From an uncultured Clostridia bacterium (lineage in GTDB: Bacteria; Bacillota; Clostridia; TANB77; CAG-508), in contig CALXUX010000107.1 of assembly GCA_944391785.1 (NCBI GenBank), positions 1 to 48,267 of the forward strand: a DNA stretch of 48,267 nucleotides. The letters run 5' to 3'. Below, one piece after another: positions 9,113-17,903 of this stretch. The notes beneath the pieces are model-generated. The model searched no databases. It had not been told where the DNA came from and saw only the letters and a list, made by a program, of their open reading frames with translations. The translations under genes were made by a program, and so were the position numbers. Position 1 is the first letter of the stretch. Every line of letters starts with the position of its first letter.

Positions 9113-10198
9113 TTATCCTTCTTGTGGTTCTTGACCTAAATTGTTGTCTTTTTCATTTTTGTGTTTAGTCTTTTCTTCTTTTTCTTTTTCTTTTTCTTCC
9201 CTTTCTTTTTCTTTGTCTTGCTTATCTATCTCTTTTTTTTCTTCTTCATTTTCTATTTCTTCTTTTATATTCTTTTGAACTTCTACTATCTTAATTAATT
9301 CATTTTGTTTTTTTATAAATTCTGATTTTATTATAAATATTGCTGCAACTAAGTAAACTGTTGCAATTGATATATACATTGGGTCAAAATATTTAATTGA
9401 AAAATCTATAAATACATTTATTAAAGTATAAATCATATAAAGTATTGTAGATAAAGTAATAGAATATATTGCCATGTTAAATATAGCAACATACCTCATT
9501 TTCAATTTTGTAATTAAATTTGCAATACATCCAAATATACTTACAAATATAGCATATGTTAAAATATTCAAAAAATAAATTACAAATGTATATACAAATA
9601 ATAAAATAAATATACTAATATAAATATTAACTAATTGTGAACTACTAAGAATATTTATAACATCTGATTTTTGGAATGAAGTTATTCCCATTTGATTTAA
9701 TAATTCTGAATAATTATATATTGCAGTTCCAGATGCCATTTCTGTTTTTACTATAATTCTATTTTTTAATATAATTACTCCATTTCCGTTTTCTGAAATT
9801 GTATTTATATATTCATTAACTTTATTTTCATCTTCTGTTTTTGTGTCTATTATAATTTTTCCTATTCCTTCATTTTCTTTGAGTATTACATCTTCTGATT
9901 TTACATCTAGAACTCCATCATTATATGAAAAATCAGGGAAATTATTTTGTAACTCTTCTTTTGCATCATTTAACATTAAATTTAATTGATATAAGATTCC
10001 TGCAACTGATATTACAGCAAATATTGAAACTAATTTGATTAAATATATTAATGCTTTAGGAACTCCTTGTGCTGCTAATTCTGGATATTTTTCTATTTTA
10101 AATATGGAATTAAATAGACTTTTAAAAAAGCCATTATCTTTCTTCTTTTCTTTATTTTGTGTATTATTTTCTGGATTTATACTTTTATTTTCACTCAT
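9113..10198 (-). CDS. DUF1189-family membrane protein
   Basis: A 361-residue polytopic protein matching DUF1189. It has a short polar N terminus, then an FFKSLFNSIFKIEKYPELAAQG segment that leads into the first helix (IYLIKLVSIFAVISVAGILY). An extracytoplasmic region of ~110 residues (FPDFSYNDGVLDV..., typical of the family) follows, then a cluster of four or five membrane helices and a long Lys/Glu-rich C-terminal tail. Its ATG overlaps the end of alr (AATGAGTGA), so translation is probably coupled. Function unknown; a membrane or envelope-associated role is inferred from family and neighbours. Confidence 0.8.
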   Translation of the reverse strand: MSENKSINPENNTQNKEKKKDNGFFKSLFNSIFKIEKYPELAAQGVPKALIYLIKLVSIFAVISVAGILYQLNLMLNDAKEELQNNFPDFSYNDGVLDVKSEDVILKENEGIGKIIIDTKTEDENKVNEYINTISENGNGVIILKNRIIVKTEMASGTAIYNYSELLNQMGITSFQKSDVINILSSSQLVNIYISIFILLFVYTFVIYFLNILTYAIFVSIFGCIANLITKLKMRYVAIFNMAIYSITLSTILYMIYTLINVFIDFSIKYFDPMYISIATVYLVAAIFIIKSEFIKKQNELIKIVEVQKNIKEEIENEEEKKEIDKQDKEKEREEKEKEKEEKTKHKNEKDNNLGQEPQEG

Positions 10199-11312
10199 TT
10201 ATATACTCCCTTCTTATACTACTATCTATATATCCTGGATATATATCGAAAATTGCTTCTTGTCCCTCTTTTATTTCTTTTCCTGTTATATCTGCAATAA
10301 CATTACACATTGCAATTCTCCCTAGTATTTGGCTCTCTTTTCCATCAATTTTTAGAGTTAATTTTTGTTTTGTAAATAGCTTTTTTAAATCTTCTTTTAA
10401 ATATCTTATTTTGTCTATCATTCTAAATGCGTCCTTTTTTATTCCCATATTTACAGCATCTGCATAACCACAAGGTATTATTGCAATTTTAGTTTCTTTT
10501 TTTGTTTTATATATATTTGAATAACCTATGTTAAAATTTTTTGGAAGTATTTTTATTTCTGTAACTTCTGATTTCAAATATCCAATTTTCTTTAATGACA
10601 ACCCAGATGCTGTTACTCTACCTAAAAAAGCTGATCCTATTCTTACTGCATTTAAATGCATATTTGGAAATTTTATAAATGCATTTGAATTACATATGTG
10701 CAATAATCCCATTTTTAATCCATTTAGCTTCATTACTTCTATACAATCTATAAATCTTTTAAATTGTTCTTTTGTGTATTTATCATTATAAAAAGATACA
10801 GAAAAATGAGAAAATGTTCCTTCTATTTTTATATTGTCTGCTAATTTTATTGCTTCTATCATTTCTTCCCTTTTATTATAGCAAAAACCATATCTTCCAA
10901 AGCCTGTATCTATTTTTATGTGTGCTCTTATTTTCTTGTTCATTTCTTTTCCTATTTCGTTTGCTATTTCCATAGCATGTGTAGAACCTATAGTTATAAT
11001 GATATTATTTTGGATTAATTTTTTTACTTGACTTCTTATACTAATTGAAGATAACATTAATATTTCTTCTTTTATTCCTGCTTCTCTTAATTTTATGGCT
11101 TCTTCTATTGTTGATACAGCAAAAAAATTTATACCTTGGTCAATTAAAAATTTAGTGTATTTTACTAAATCTAATCCATAACCATTAGCTTTTACTACCG
11201 CTATTATTTTTACGGGATTTCCAGAGTCATCTTTTTTATCCATATTGGCATATTTTTTTATTTGCTCAATATTATATATTAAGTCCTTCTTTTTTATAAC
11301 TACTGATTTCAT
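10191..11312 (-). CDS. alr: Alanine racemase-family PLP enzyme (divergent)
   Basis: Fold type III PLP racemase, 373 residues, expected to supply D-alanine for peptidoglycan. Lys41 in VVKANGYG is the PLP lysine, and Tyr264 in NIGYSNIY aligns with the catalytic tyrosine of the second domain. HIKIDTGFGRYG and IPCGYADAVN are also present. Two family motifs are altered: the usual RxGxxxYG is RIGSAFLG, and the usual CMDQ is AMCN. These suggest a diverged racemase or a different amino-acid substrate. It ends with TGA, one of very few in the window, overlapping the next start. It is the first gene of the alr-DUF1189-ftsH operon. Confidence 0.8.
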   Translation of the reverse strand: MKSVVIKKKDLIYNIEQIKKYANMDKKDDSGNPVKIIAVVKANGYGLDLVKYTKFLIDQGINFFAVSTIEEAIKLREAGIKEEILMLSSISIRSQVKKLIQNNIIITIGSTHAMEIANEIGKEMNKKIRAHIKIDTGFGRYGFCYNKREEMIEAIKLADNIKIEGTFSHFSVSFYNDKYTKEQFKRFIDCIEVMKLNGLKMGLLHICNSNAFIKFPNMHLNAVRIGSAFLGRVTASGLSLKKIGYLKSEVTEIKILPKNFNIGYSNIYKTKKETKIAIIPCGYADAVNMGIKKDAFRMIDKIRYLKEDLKKLFTKQKLTLKIDGKESQILGRIAMCNVIADITGKEIKEGQEAIFDIYPGYIDSSIRREYINE

Positions 11313-11460
11313 TTTTTCCCTTTCAATTGGATTAGATTTATAATTATTTTTACTATTATTAGTATAAGTATATGATTATATTTGTTTATATAACTAATAT
11401 TAATTTATACCTTATGCTTTAAATTATAATTATATTTCTAATCCTTACTTATTCAAATTT

Positions 11461-11596
11461 AATTTTTATATATTTCAATCAAAGATCTAATTTTTATTTA
11501 TTTCAATCAAACATCTAATTTTTATATATTTTAATCAAACATCTAATTTCTATTTATTTTAATCAAACATTTAATTTTTATTTTAATAACACGTTT
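11461..11596. repeat. 28-bp tandem repeat array upstream of alr
   Basis: Four 28-bp units (11461-11488, 11489-11516, 11517-11544, 11545-11572) share aatttttattta and tttcaatcaaacatct, followed by a decayed fifth unit to 11596. The 322-bp interval 11313-11634 between alr and the FemAB gene holds no gene. The repeats lie downstream of the FemAB gene and upstream of alr. There is no spacer structure, so this is not CRISPR. Confidence 0.85.
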
Positions 11597-11634
11597 AATT
11601 TTTTATTATTTATTTTTAATCTCAAATTTTTAAT

Positions 11635-12693
11635 TTATTTTTTTAATTTCATTTTTAATTGTCTTAGTCTTCTAAATGTTTTTTCAGAAAATTTATATAA
11701 TTTATATTTTATTGGTTTGAACGGAATGTAAATTTCACCTAAAAATTCTGTGAATTTTCCTCCAAATCCTTTTTTAAATCTATATAGACCATATTGTGGA
11801 TGTGATTCATCAACAATACCCGATACTCCTCTAAAGTCATATATATCATCATGTCTTGCTATTGCCATTTTTATCATTTCCCATTGTAATAAATAGTTTG
11901 GCATTAGATTTCTGTTTTCATTACTACTTGCTCCATATAAATACCATGTTTTGTTTCCATAAAATATTGGTATTACTCCTGAAATTGGTTTTCCATTATA
12001 GTATGCCATTAAAAGTTTCATATGTTCTGGTGCCATATTGTCATACATTTTTTCGAAATATTCAAGTGGTCTTATTATAAATCCATCTCTTGTGCCTGTT
12101 TCTACCATTATTTTGTGAAAATCTTTTAAATCTTCTCTTGTTCCTTCTTTTACTGTGACTCCTTTTCTTGTTGCTAAACGTATATTATATCTCCATTTTT
12201 GGTGGAATCCTGCCATTATTTCTTCTTCCGTTTTTCCTTTTATGTCTAGTCTAAATACATATCTTGGTTGAATTTCATCCATAAAATCTTTTGCATCATC
12301 TTTTATTTTATAGCCTAATTTTGTTACTATTTTTTTAAATTCCTCATCACTGCTTTCTATATCTGGTTCTATTCTAAGTACTATTGCTTTGTATTTTTTT
12401 GCAAGTGCTCTTGCTCCTTGTGTTAATTGTTCTAATACGTTTTCGTCATGAATATCACATACAGGTCCTCGTGATGAATACATTATATTTCCGAATATTG
12501 GCATTTTTCTTATCCAGACACAAAGTGATCCTATTATTTCATTTTTACTATTTTCAGCAAGAATTACTTCTGGAATCCAGTTAGGCTTTTTTATTTCAGC
12601 CCATTCTAATGATTGCTGGAAGTTACATCTATTATGATGTTCTAAAAAATTTTTGTATTCTGCTTTTGATTTTTCATCAGTAACAAATCTCAT
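11635..12693 (-). CDS. FemA/FemB/FemX-family peptidoglycan bridge aminoacyltransferase
   Basis: A 352-residue transferase of the FemXAB family, which uses aminoacyl-tRNA to add amino acids to the peptidoglycan stem peptide. Supporting segments are FQQSLEWAEIKKPNWIPEV near the start, GNIMYSSRGPVCD, HQKWRYNIRLATRKGVTV in the middle, and a C-terminal YDFRGVSG...YGLYRFKKGFGGKFTEFLGE typical of the second GNAT-like domain. The added amino acid cannot be told. The start is preceded by CGGGAGGAAAG. It is divergent from the DUF4912 gene. Intact. Confidence 0.9.
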   Translation of the reverse strand: MRFVTDEKSKAEYKNFLEHHNRCNFQQSLEWAEIKKPNWIPEVILAENSKNEIIGSLCVWIRKMPIFGNIMYSSRGPVCDIHDENVLEQLTQGARALAKKYKAIVLRIEPDIESSDEEFKKIVTKLGYKIKDDAKDFMDEIQPRYVFRLDIKGKTEEEIMAGFHQKWRYNIRLATRKGVTVKEGTREDLKDFHKIMVETGTRDGFIIRPLEYFEKMYDNMAPEHMKLLMAYYNGKPISGVIPIFYGNKTWYLYGASSNENRNLMPNYLLQWEMIKMAIARHDDIYDFRGVSGIVDESHPQYGLYRFKKGFGGKFTEFLGEIYIPFKPIKYKLYKFSEKTFRRLRQLKMKLKK

Positions 12694-12859
12694 TTTTGCT
12701 TTCCTCCCGTTTTTTATAATTTTTGCAAATTTTTCTTAATTTCTATCATTCCTAAAATTTGGCAATATATTCAAAATTTTACTATTTTACTATGATATTT
12801 GGATTATACTTTAAATACATATTTTTTTCAAGATATTTTTCTTTTTTTTCATTAATCTA

Positions 12860-12888
12860 TTGAATTAATTTATTTTTTATTATACTAT
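12860..12888 (+). promoter_or_regulatory. Promoter for the DUF4912-GH57 pair
   Basis: TTGAAT at 12860-12865, then TACTAT at 12883-12888 with a 17-bp spacer (an overlapping TATACT at 12881 would give 15 bp). It lies 38 bp before the start codon, with GGGAGG at 12915-12920. Confidence 0.55.
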
Positions 12889-12926
12889 ATATAAAAGAAA
12901 AAATGAGATTCTAAGGGAGGATAAAG

Positions 12927-13806
12927 ATGCCAAGAAAAACAAAAGAACAAACAAAAAAAGAAACAAATTCAGAACAAATTAAAAATGAAACAAGTTTAAA
13001 ACAAGTAAAAAAAGATACAGCAAGTAAAAAGAAATCTACTAAAAGTTCAAAAACTCGGAAGCACAACTTCAAAAAGTAGTCAAAGTAAACCAAAAACTCA
13101 AGCAAAATCTAAAAATACTACTAAAAAAACTTCTAAGAAAAGCACTAAAAAAGTAGAGCAAAATTCAAATACTAACACCATAACAAATGAATATTATGAT
13201 CTTCCATATAGATATAACCAAACAACAATAAAAGTTTTGGCTCAAACTCCTAATAATTTATTTATATATTGGGACATTTCAGACGAAGACATAAAAAATT
13301 TAAAAGCTCAATATGGCGACAATTTTTTTGAAATAACCAAACCCATCCTAAAAGTATATAATGAAACTTTAGGATATAGTTTTGAAGTTGAAATAAATGA
13401 TTTTGCAAACAGTTGGTATTTACATGTAAATGATAGTAAATCAAAATACAAAATAGAACTTGGAAGAAAACCTATAAACAAGCCAGAATTTAAAAAAATA
13501 ATTCATTCAAATAATATAATTGGAAATTCTAATATTGATGAACATACATCTTATATACACATTGTAACTTCTAATAATATGGAATCTCCAAATGATAAAA
13601 TATTATTTAATAAAAATAATCAAACAATTTACTATAAAAATGTAAAAACAAATGAAGAATTTTCAAAAAATATTAAAGATTTATCATTTGTGCAAAACAT
13701 TAGTAAAATTTATAACATCTATGACTTATATAAAGAACTATATAATAAAAAAAATATAGACAATCTCTACAATCTAGATAATCCATCTAGCAATTTTGGT
13801 TTTTAA
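12927..13806 (+). CDS. DUF4912 protein with a Lys/Ser/Thr-rich N terminus, read through one +1 shift at CGG
   Basis: The start at 12927 has a GGGAGG ribosome binding site. The first ~90 residues are low-complexity Lys/Thr/Ser. The DUF4912 domain follows (LPYRYNQTTIKVLAQTPNNL, FIYWDIS). In the zero frame, codon 44 is CGG (13056-13058) and a stop follows seven codons later. Skipping the C at 13056 continues the same Lys/Ser/Thr-rich composition (KSSKT-G-STTSKSSQSK) into the DUF4912 domain, giving 292 residues. There is no good internal start for the downstream frame. DUF4912 proteins commonly sit next to GH57 and glycogen-synthase-like genes; the GH57 gene follows 179 bp downstream. Molecular function unknown. 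Confidence 0.8.
13056..13058 (+). other. Proposed +1 recoding site, DUF4912 codon 44 (ACT C GGA)
   Basis: Zero frame: AAA ACT CGG AAG CAC, then a stop at TAG. Dropping one C gives AAA ACT GGA AGC ACA ACT TCA, which keeps the composition and reaches the DUF4912 domain. Confidence 0.65.
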
Positions 13807-13812
13807 TTTAAT

Positions 13813-13931
13813 AAGAAAAGTATCAAAGCTCATAAGTAAAACTCATGCAGGTCTTTTTAATGACACTTTTCTTGTTGTATACAGAAAAATCTACTTAAAG
13901 ATCAAAATAAAAGTCGATTTTTCCTATACAA
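13813..13931 (+). terminator. Two successive hairpins between the DUF4912 and GH57 genes
   Basis: First pair: aagaaaagt (13813-13821) with acttttctt (13865-13873), a 9-bp perfect stem with a 43-nt loop. Second pair: 13875-13891 (ttgtatacagaaaaatc) with 13916-13931 (gatttttcctatacaa), a 16-bp stem with one bulge. They may terminate or process the transcript between the two genes. Neither has a clean U-run, so the role is uncertain. Confidence 0.45.
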
Positions 13932-13985
13932 TAAAAAATTTACTTTAAATTACAAAGTTTACAAATAAATAATAGGAGAAAAATT

Positions 13986-15573
13986 ATGCAAAATAAAAAA
14001 GGTTATGTAAGTTTTGTATTACATGCACATCTTCCATTTATACACCACCCAGAAAGTGATGATTATTTAGAAGAATCTTGGCTATATGAAGCTATTTCAG
14101 AAACATATATACCATTACTTACAAATTTTCAAAAATTAGTTGATGAAGGTGTAAAATTTAAAATAACAATGTCTTTAACTCCACCTTTACTTTCAATGTT
14201 AGACAACAAATTATTGCAAAGAAAATATATTAATTATCTAAAAAAGCTAATTGAACTATCAAAAAAAGAGATAAAAAGAACATCTTATGATGAAAGATTA
14301 AATAAACTTGCACACTATTATTATGAAAGATATTCAAATGATCTACATCTATTTAAAAATGTATTTAAATGCAACTTAATTGAAAGATTTAAATATTTCC
14401 AAGACTTGGGTGTATTAGAAATAATAACTTGTGGTGCAACACATGGATATTTTCCAATATTATACATAAATGAAAAAACCGTAAAAGCACAAATTGCAGT
14501 CGGAGTTCAAACATATGAAAGATTTTTTGGTAAAAAGCCAAAAGGCATTTGGCTTCCTGAATGTGGATATGTACCAGAAGCTGATAAATATTTAAAAGAA
14601 TTTGGCATAAAATACATAATTACAGAATCACATGGAATTCTATATGCAGAACCAACTCCAATTTATGGTACATTTGCTCCAATTGTATCTAAAGAAGGAA
14701 TAGTTGCATTTGGTCGTGATATGGAATCTTCAAGACAAGTATGGAGTTCTATAAATGGTTATCCTGGAGATTTTAATTACCGTGAATTTTACCGAGATAT
14801 TGGTTATGAAGCTGATTATGACTACATAAAACCATATATTGCACACAATGGCGTACGTGTTCACACAGGAATAAAATATTATAGAATTACTGGAAAAACT
14901 GAATTTAAAGATTACTATAATCTTCAATGGGCAAAAGATTCTGCCGAACGCCATGCAGGACATTTTCTTGACTCAAGAACAGCACAAATTAATAATATTG
15001 CCCCATATATGGATAAACCTCCAATAATATTATGTCCTTATGATGCTGAACTTTATGGACATTGGTGGTATGAAGGACCTTACTTTTTATATATTTTATT
15101 TAAAAAAATCTACTATGATGATTGCAATTTTGAACTTATTACACCTTCTGAATATATTGACAAATATCCAGAAATACAAGAATGCACTCCTTGCCGTTCA
15201 AGTTGGGGAGCTAACCGGTTATAGTGAAGTTTGGCTTAATCCAAGTAATGACTATATACATAGGCACCTTCATGTGGCAGGAGACAGAATGTGTGAACTT
15301 GCTAAAAAATACCCAAATAGCAAAGGATTATTAAAAAAAGCATTAAATCAATGTGCACGTGAATTACTTCTAGCTCAAAGTAGTGATTGGTTATTTATTA
15401 TTACTAATGGAACAATGGTAGATTATGCTAAAAAAAGAATAAAAGATCATATTGGCCGTTTTACTAAACTATATTATCAAATAAAAAATGATAATATAGA
15501 TGAAGTATTTTTAAAAGATATTTCAAAAAAAGATTGTATTTTTCCAGATATTGATTATATGATTTATTCATAA
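13986..15573 (+). CDS. GH57/DUF1957-family glycosidase (1,4-alpha-glucan branching-enzyme type), read through one +1 shift at CGG
   Basis: The N terminus VLHAHLPFIHHPE is the GH57 signature. Glu192 in GIWLPECGY is the expected nucleophile and Asp353 in CPYDAELYGHWW the expected acid/base. The C-terminal DUF1957 helical domain (GYSEVWLNPSNDYIHRH and on) is intact. The zero frame stops two codons after codon 411, CGG (15216-15218). Skipping one C gives SSWGAN-GYSEVWLN and a 528-residue protein of usual length. Start: ATG at 13986 after TAGGAG. With DUF4912 upstream and a glycogen-synthase-like enzyme at 4239 it suggests alpha-glucan synthesis or remodelling; the exact activity is inferred. Confidence 0.85.
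15216..15218 (+). other. Proposed +1 recoding site, GH57 codon 411 (AAC C GGT)
   Basis: Zero frame: GCT AAC CGG TTA TAG, terminating at once. Dropping one C gives GCT AAC GGT TAT AGT GAA GTT TGG, the conserved GYSEVW segment. Because CC is present, which C is skipped is ambiguous. Confidence 0.7.
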
Positions 15574-15612
15574 CTTTACACTTTACTTGACACAGAGTCC
15601 ACTTTTACTCAT

Positions 15613-15660
15613 AAAACTGCTATGAAAAGGCTTATATATTTGTCTTTTCATAGCAGTTTT
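15613..15660. terminator. Bidirectional terminator between GH57 and dprA
   Basis: A perfect 17-bp stem, aaaactgctatgaaaag (15613-15629) with its complement at 15644-15660, and a 14-nt loop. A-run and T-run flanks serve both converging genes. Confidence 0.85.
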
Positions 15661-15661
15661 T

Positions 15662-15686
15662 AACTTAACTTAACTTAACTTAACTT
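15662..15686. repeat. AACTT pentamer repeat
   Basis: Five head-to-tail copies of aactt immediately after the terminator. Simple-sequence repeat; no function evident. Confidence 0.8.
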
Positions 15687-15736
15687 ATATTATATTTTAT
15701 TTTATATTATTTTTTATATTATATAATACTCTATTT

Positions 15737-16621
15737 TTAAATATTTTCTAAAATATCTTTATAATTTGTTACTGGCATTGCACCTTCTTTTATTAATCTA
15801 TTAGTCCCAACAGAATTTAATGAATTTATATTACCAGGTACCACATATACATCCCTACCTTGTTCTAATGCAAAATCTGCTGTAATTATGGTCCCACTTT
15901 TTTCTTTTGCCTCTATTATTAATACTCCTCTACTAATTCCTGAAATAATTCTATTTCTCTCAGGAAAATTATTTTTTTCTGGGCTTGTTTTTAAAGGATA
16001 TTCTGAAATAATAGCTCCATTCATATTTATTATTTGATTATATATTTTTTCATTTTGTTTTGGATATATAATATCAACCCCATTTCCTAATACTGCAATT
16101 GTTTTTCCCTTTGCTTTTAATGCTCCTATATGTGAAAAAGCATCTATTCCTCTTGCCATACCACTTATAATTGTTATATTTTCACTTGCCAAATTATATG
16201 CAAAATATTCTGATGCCTTTCTACCATATTCTGTGCAATCCCTACAACCTATTATTGCAATACCTATATTATTTAATATATTTTTATTTCCTTTTACATA
16301 CAACATTAAAGGATAATCATATATTTGTTTTAAAATTTGTGGATATTCTTTATCTTGTATTGTTACAATACTAATTTTTTGTTTTTGTAATTCTTCTATT
16401 TCATTATCTAATGCTTTTTTTATGAAATCATCTTTAAAAGTCCTACTTGTCTTTTCTCCTATTCTGTAATTTTGCATTAATTCTTCTTCATCTAAATTAT
16501 ATATTACTTTGGGATCATGATACTTTTTTATTAAATTTCTTTTTAAGTTATCTGTAATACCTTTTAATAAATTTAACCATACCCAATATCTTTTACTTTC
16601 TAATTCATTTACGTTTTTCAC
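15737..16621 (-). CDS. dprA: DNA-processing protein DprA (Smf)
   Basis: A 294-residue DprA. In transformation, DprA binds incoming single-stranded DNA and loads RecA. An N-terminal helical (SAM/HhH-like) region is followed by the Rossmann-like core: IAIIGCRDCTEYGRKASEYFA, then IISGMARGIDAFSHIGAL, AVLGNGVDIIYP, FPERNRIISG and a final GTIITADFALEQGRDVYVVPG. It ends soon after the core (GTNRLIKEGAMPVTNYKDILENI), so the C-terminal winged-helix domain of longer homologues is absent, which is common in clostridia. It may be the last gene of a minus-strand unit. Intact. Confidence 0.93.
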   Translation of the reverse strand: MKNVNELESKRYWVWLNLLKGITDNLKRNLIKKYHDPKVIYNLDEEELMQNYRIGEKTSRTFKDDFIKKALDNEIEELQKQKISIVTIQDKEYPQILKQIYDYPLMLYVKGNKNILNNIGIAIIGCRDCTEYGRKASEYFAYNLASENITIISGMARGIDAFSHIGALKAKGKTIAVLGNGVDIIYPKQNEKIYNQIINMNGAIISEYPLKTSPEKNNFPERNRIISGISRGVLIIEAKEKSGTIITADFALEQGRDVYVVPGNINSLNSVGTNRLIKEGAMPVTNYKDILENI

Positions 16622-16701
16622 TTTTTTATTTTCCTTTCTTTTTTTATATTACTTCCATTTTGTATTTTCCAAATATCAAAATTCTATTTTCTTTTTTAAA
16701 G

Positions 16702-16725
16702 AAAAAAAGACACTAAAAAGTGTCT
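16702..16725 (-). terminator. Intrinsic terminator after folD
   Basis: On the minus strand, agacact/agtgtct form a 7-bp stem (16708-16714 with 16719-16725), followed by a T-run (the A-run at 16702-16708). It lies 20 bp past the folD stop codon. Confidence 0.8.
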
Positions 16726-16745
16726 CTATTAAACTTTTACATAAA

Positions 16746-17594
16746 TTATCTATTTTGCTCTTTTGCAGCTTTTAAGCAGTTATTAATTAACATTGCTATT
16801 GTCATTGGTCCTACTCCCCCTGGGACCGGTGTAATATAACTTGCTTTGTTTTTTACATTTTCAAAATCTACGTCACCTGTTATTTTTTTGTCTTCTCCTC
16901 TGTTTATTCCAACATCTATTATTACTACCCCATTTCTTACCATATCACTTTTAACAAAATGTGATTTTCCTATTGCTGAAATTAATATATCTGCTTTTTT
17001 AGTTATTTCTTCTATATTTTTTGTGTTAGAATGGCAAACAGTAATTGTTGCATTTTTATTTAGACAACATTGTGAAAGTGGCTTTCCAACTATGTTGCTT
17101 CTTCCTAATATTACTACATTTTTACCAGATAAGTCAATATTATATTCTTCAAACATTCTCATTATTCCATATGGTGTGCAAGATACAAATGTATCTTGGC
17201 CTAAAACTAATTTTCCAACATTCATAGGATGAAAACCATCTACATCTTTTTTGTAATCAATTGTTCTAAATGCTTCGTTTATATCTAAATTACTTGGTAT
17301 AGGACTTTGTAATAATATACCATTTACTGTCTTGTCTTTATTTAGTTTTTCGATAAGTTCTATTAAATCTTTTTGGGTTATTTTATCATCTAATAAATAT
17401 TCTTCATATTCTATTCCTACTTCTTCACAAGCTTTGCTTTTATTTCTTACATAAATTTTTGATGCTTGGTTTTCTCCTACCATTATTACTACAAGTTTTG
17501 GATTTATTCCTTGTTTTTTTAATTCTTCACATTCTATTTTTAAATTTTGTCTTGTTTTTTTTGCTAATTCTTTTCCATCTATTATTACTGCCAT
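16746..17594 (-). CDS. folD: Bifunctional methylenetetrahydrofolate dehydrogenase/methenyltetrahydrofolate cyclohydrolase
   Basis: Cytoplasmic one-carbon enzyme, 282 residues (normal). Tyr48 and Lys52 in IYVRNKSKACEEVG form the conserved YxxxK active site. GILLQSPIP, the NADP loop GRSNIVGKPLSQ and the C-terminal ITPVPGGVGPMTIAML are all present. The start follows AAAAGGAGAAAAAA. It lies downstream of ligA and the 81-residue protein on the same strand, so the three probably form one transcript ending at the hairpin at 16702-16725. Confidence 0.96.
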   Translation of the reverse strand: MAVIIDGKELAKKTRQNLKIECEELKKQGINPKLVVIMVGENQASKIYVRNKSKACEEVGIEYEEYLLDDKITQKDLIELIEKLNKDKTVNGILLQSPIPSNLDINEAFRTIDYKKDVDGFHPMNVGKLVLGQDTFVSCTPYGIMRMFEEYNIDLSGKNVVILGRSNIVGKPLSQCCLNKNATITVCHSNTKNIEEITKKADILISAIGKSHFVKSDMVRNGVVIIDVGINRGEDKKITGDVDFENVKNKASYITPVPGGVGPMTIAMLINNCLKAAKEQNR

Positions 17595-17640
17595 TTTTTT
17601 CTCCTTTTACTTCAAAATTTTATTATCTTTATTAATTTTA

Positions 17641-17886
17641 CTAATTTTCATCTATTATTTTGTATTCAATATCTTCCATGAATTCAAACATTTCTTTCAC
17701 CCTTTTTAGTGTTAGCATTGTCATTTTAGGTTGAGGGTTTTTTGGATGATCTGATAAAAGTTTTTGAGTATAACAATTTGGTGCTGTTTTAAATAATAAA
17801 TATCTATTTTTTACATATGTGTAATATATTTGGTACCCATTATCTAAATCTTCCCACATCATTTCAAATGTATATTTTTGTTCCAT
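17641..17886 (-). CDS. Small protein of unknown function (81 aa)
   Basis: No family recognised. A soluble, aromatic-rich protein (MMWEDLDNGYQIYYTYVKNRY, later LTLKRVKEMFEFMEDIEY). It starts 17 bp after ligA and ends 46 bp before folD on the same strand, with ribosome binding site AGAAAGGAC, so it is probably translated from the ligA-folD transcript. A small regulatory or DNA-repair accessory role is conceivable but nothing supports it directly. Confidence 0.65.
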   Translation of the reverse strand: MEQKYTFEMMWEDLDNGYQIYYTYVKNRYLLFKTAPNCYTQKLLSDHPKNPQPKMTMLTLKRVKEMFEFMEDIEYKIIDEN

Positions 17887-17903
17887 TTTATGTCCTTTCT
17901 TTT

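Noticed and set aside
11461-11596. CRISPR array
   Set aside because: Units are contiguous with no unique spacers, very A/T-rich, and no cas genes are nearby.
12911-13105. Minus-strand Phe/Leu-rich open frame opposite the DUF4912 start
   Set aside because: Antisense artefact of the Lys-rich coding strand; no ribosome binding site.
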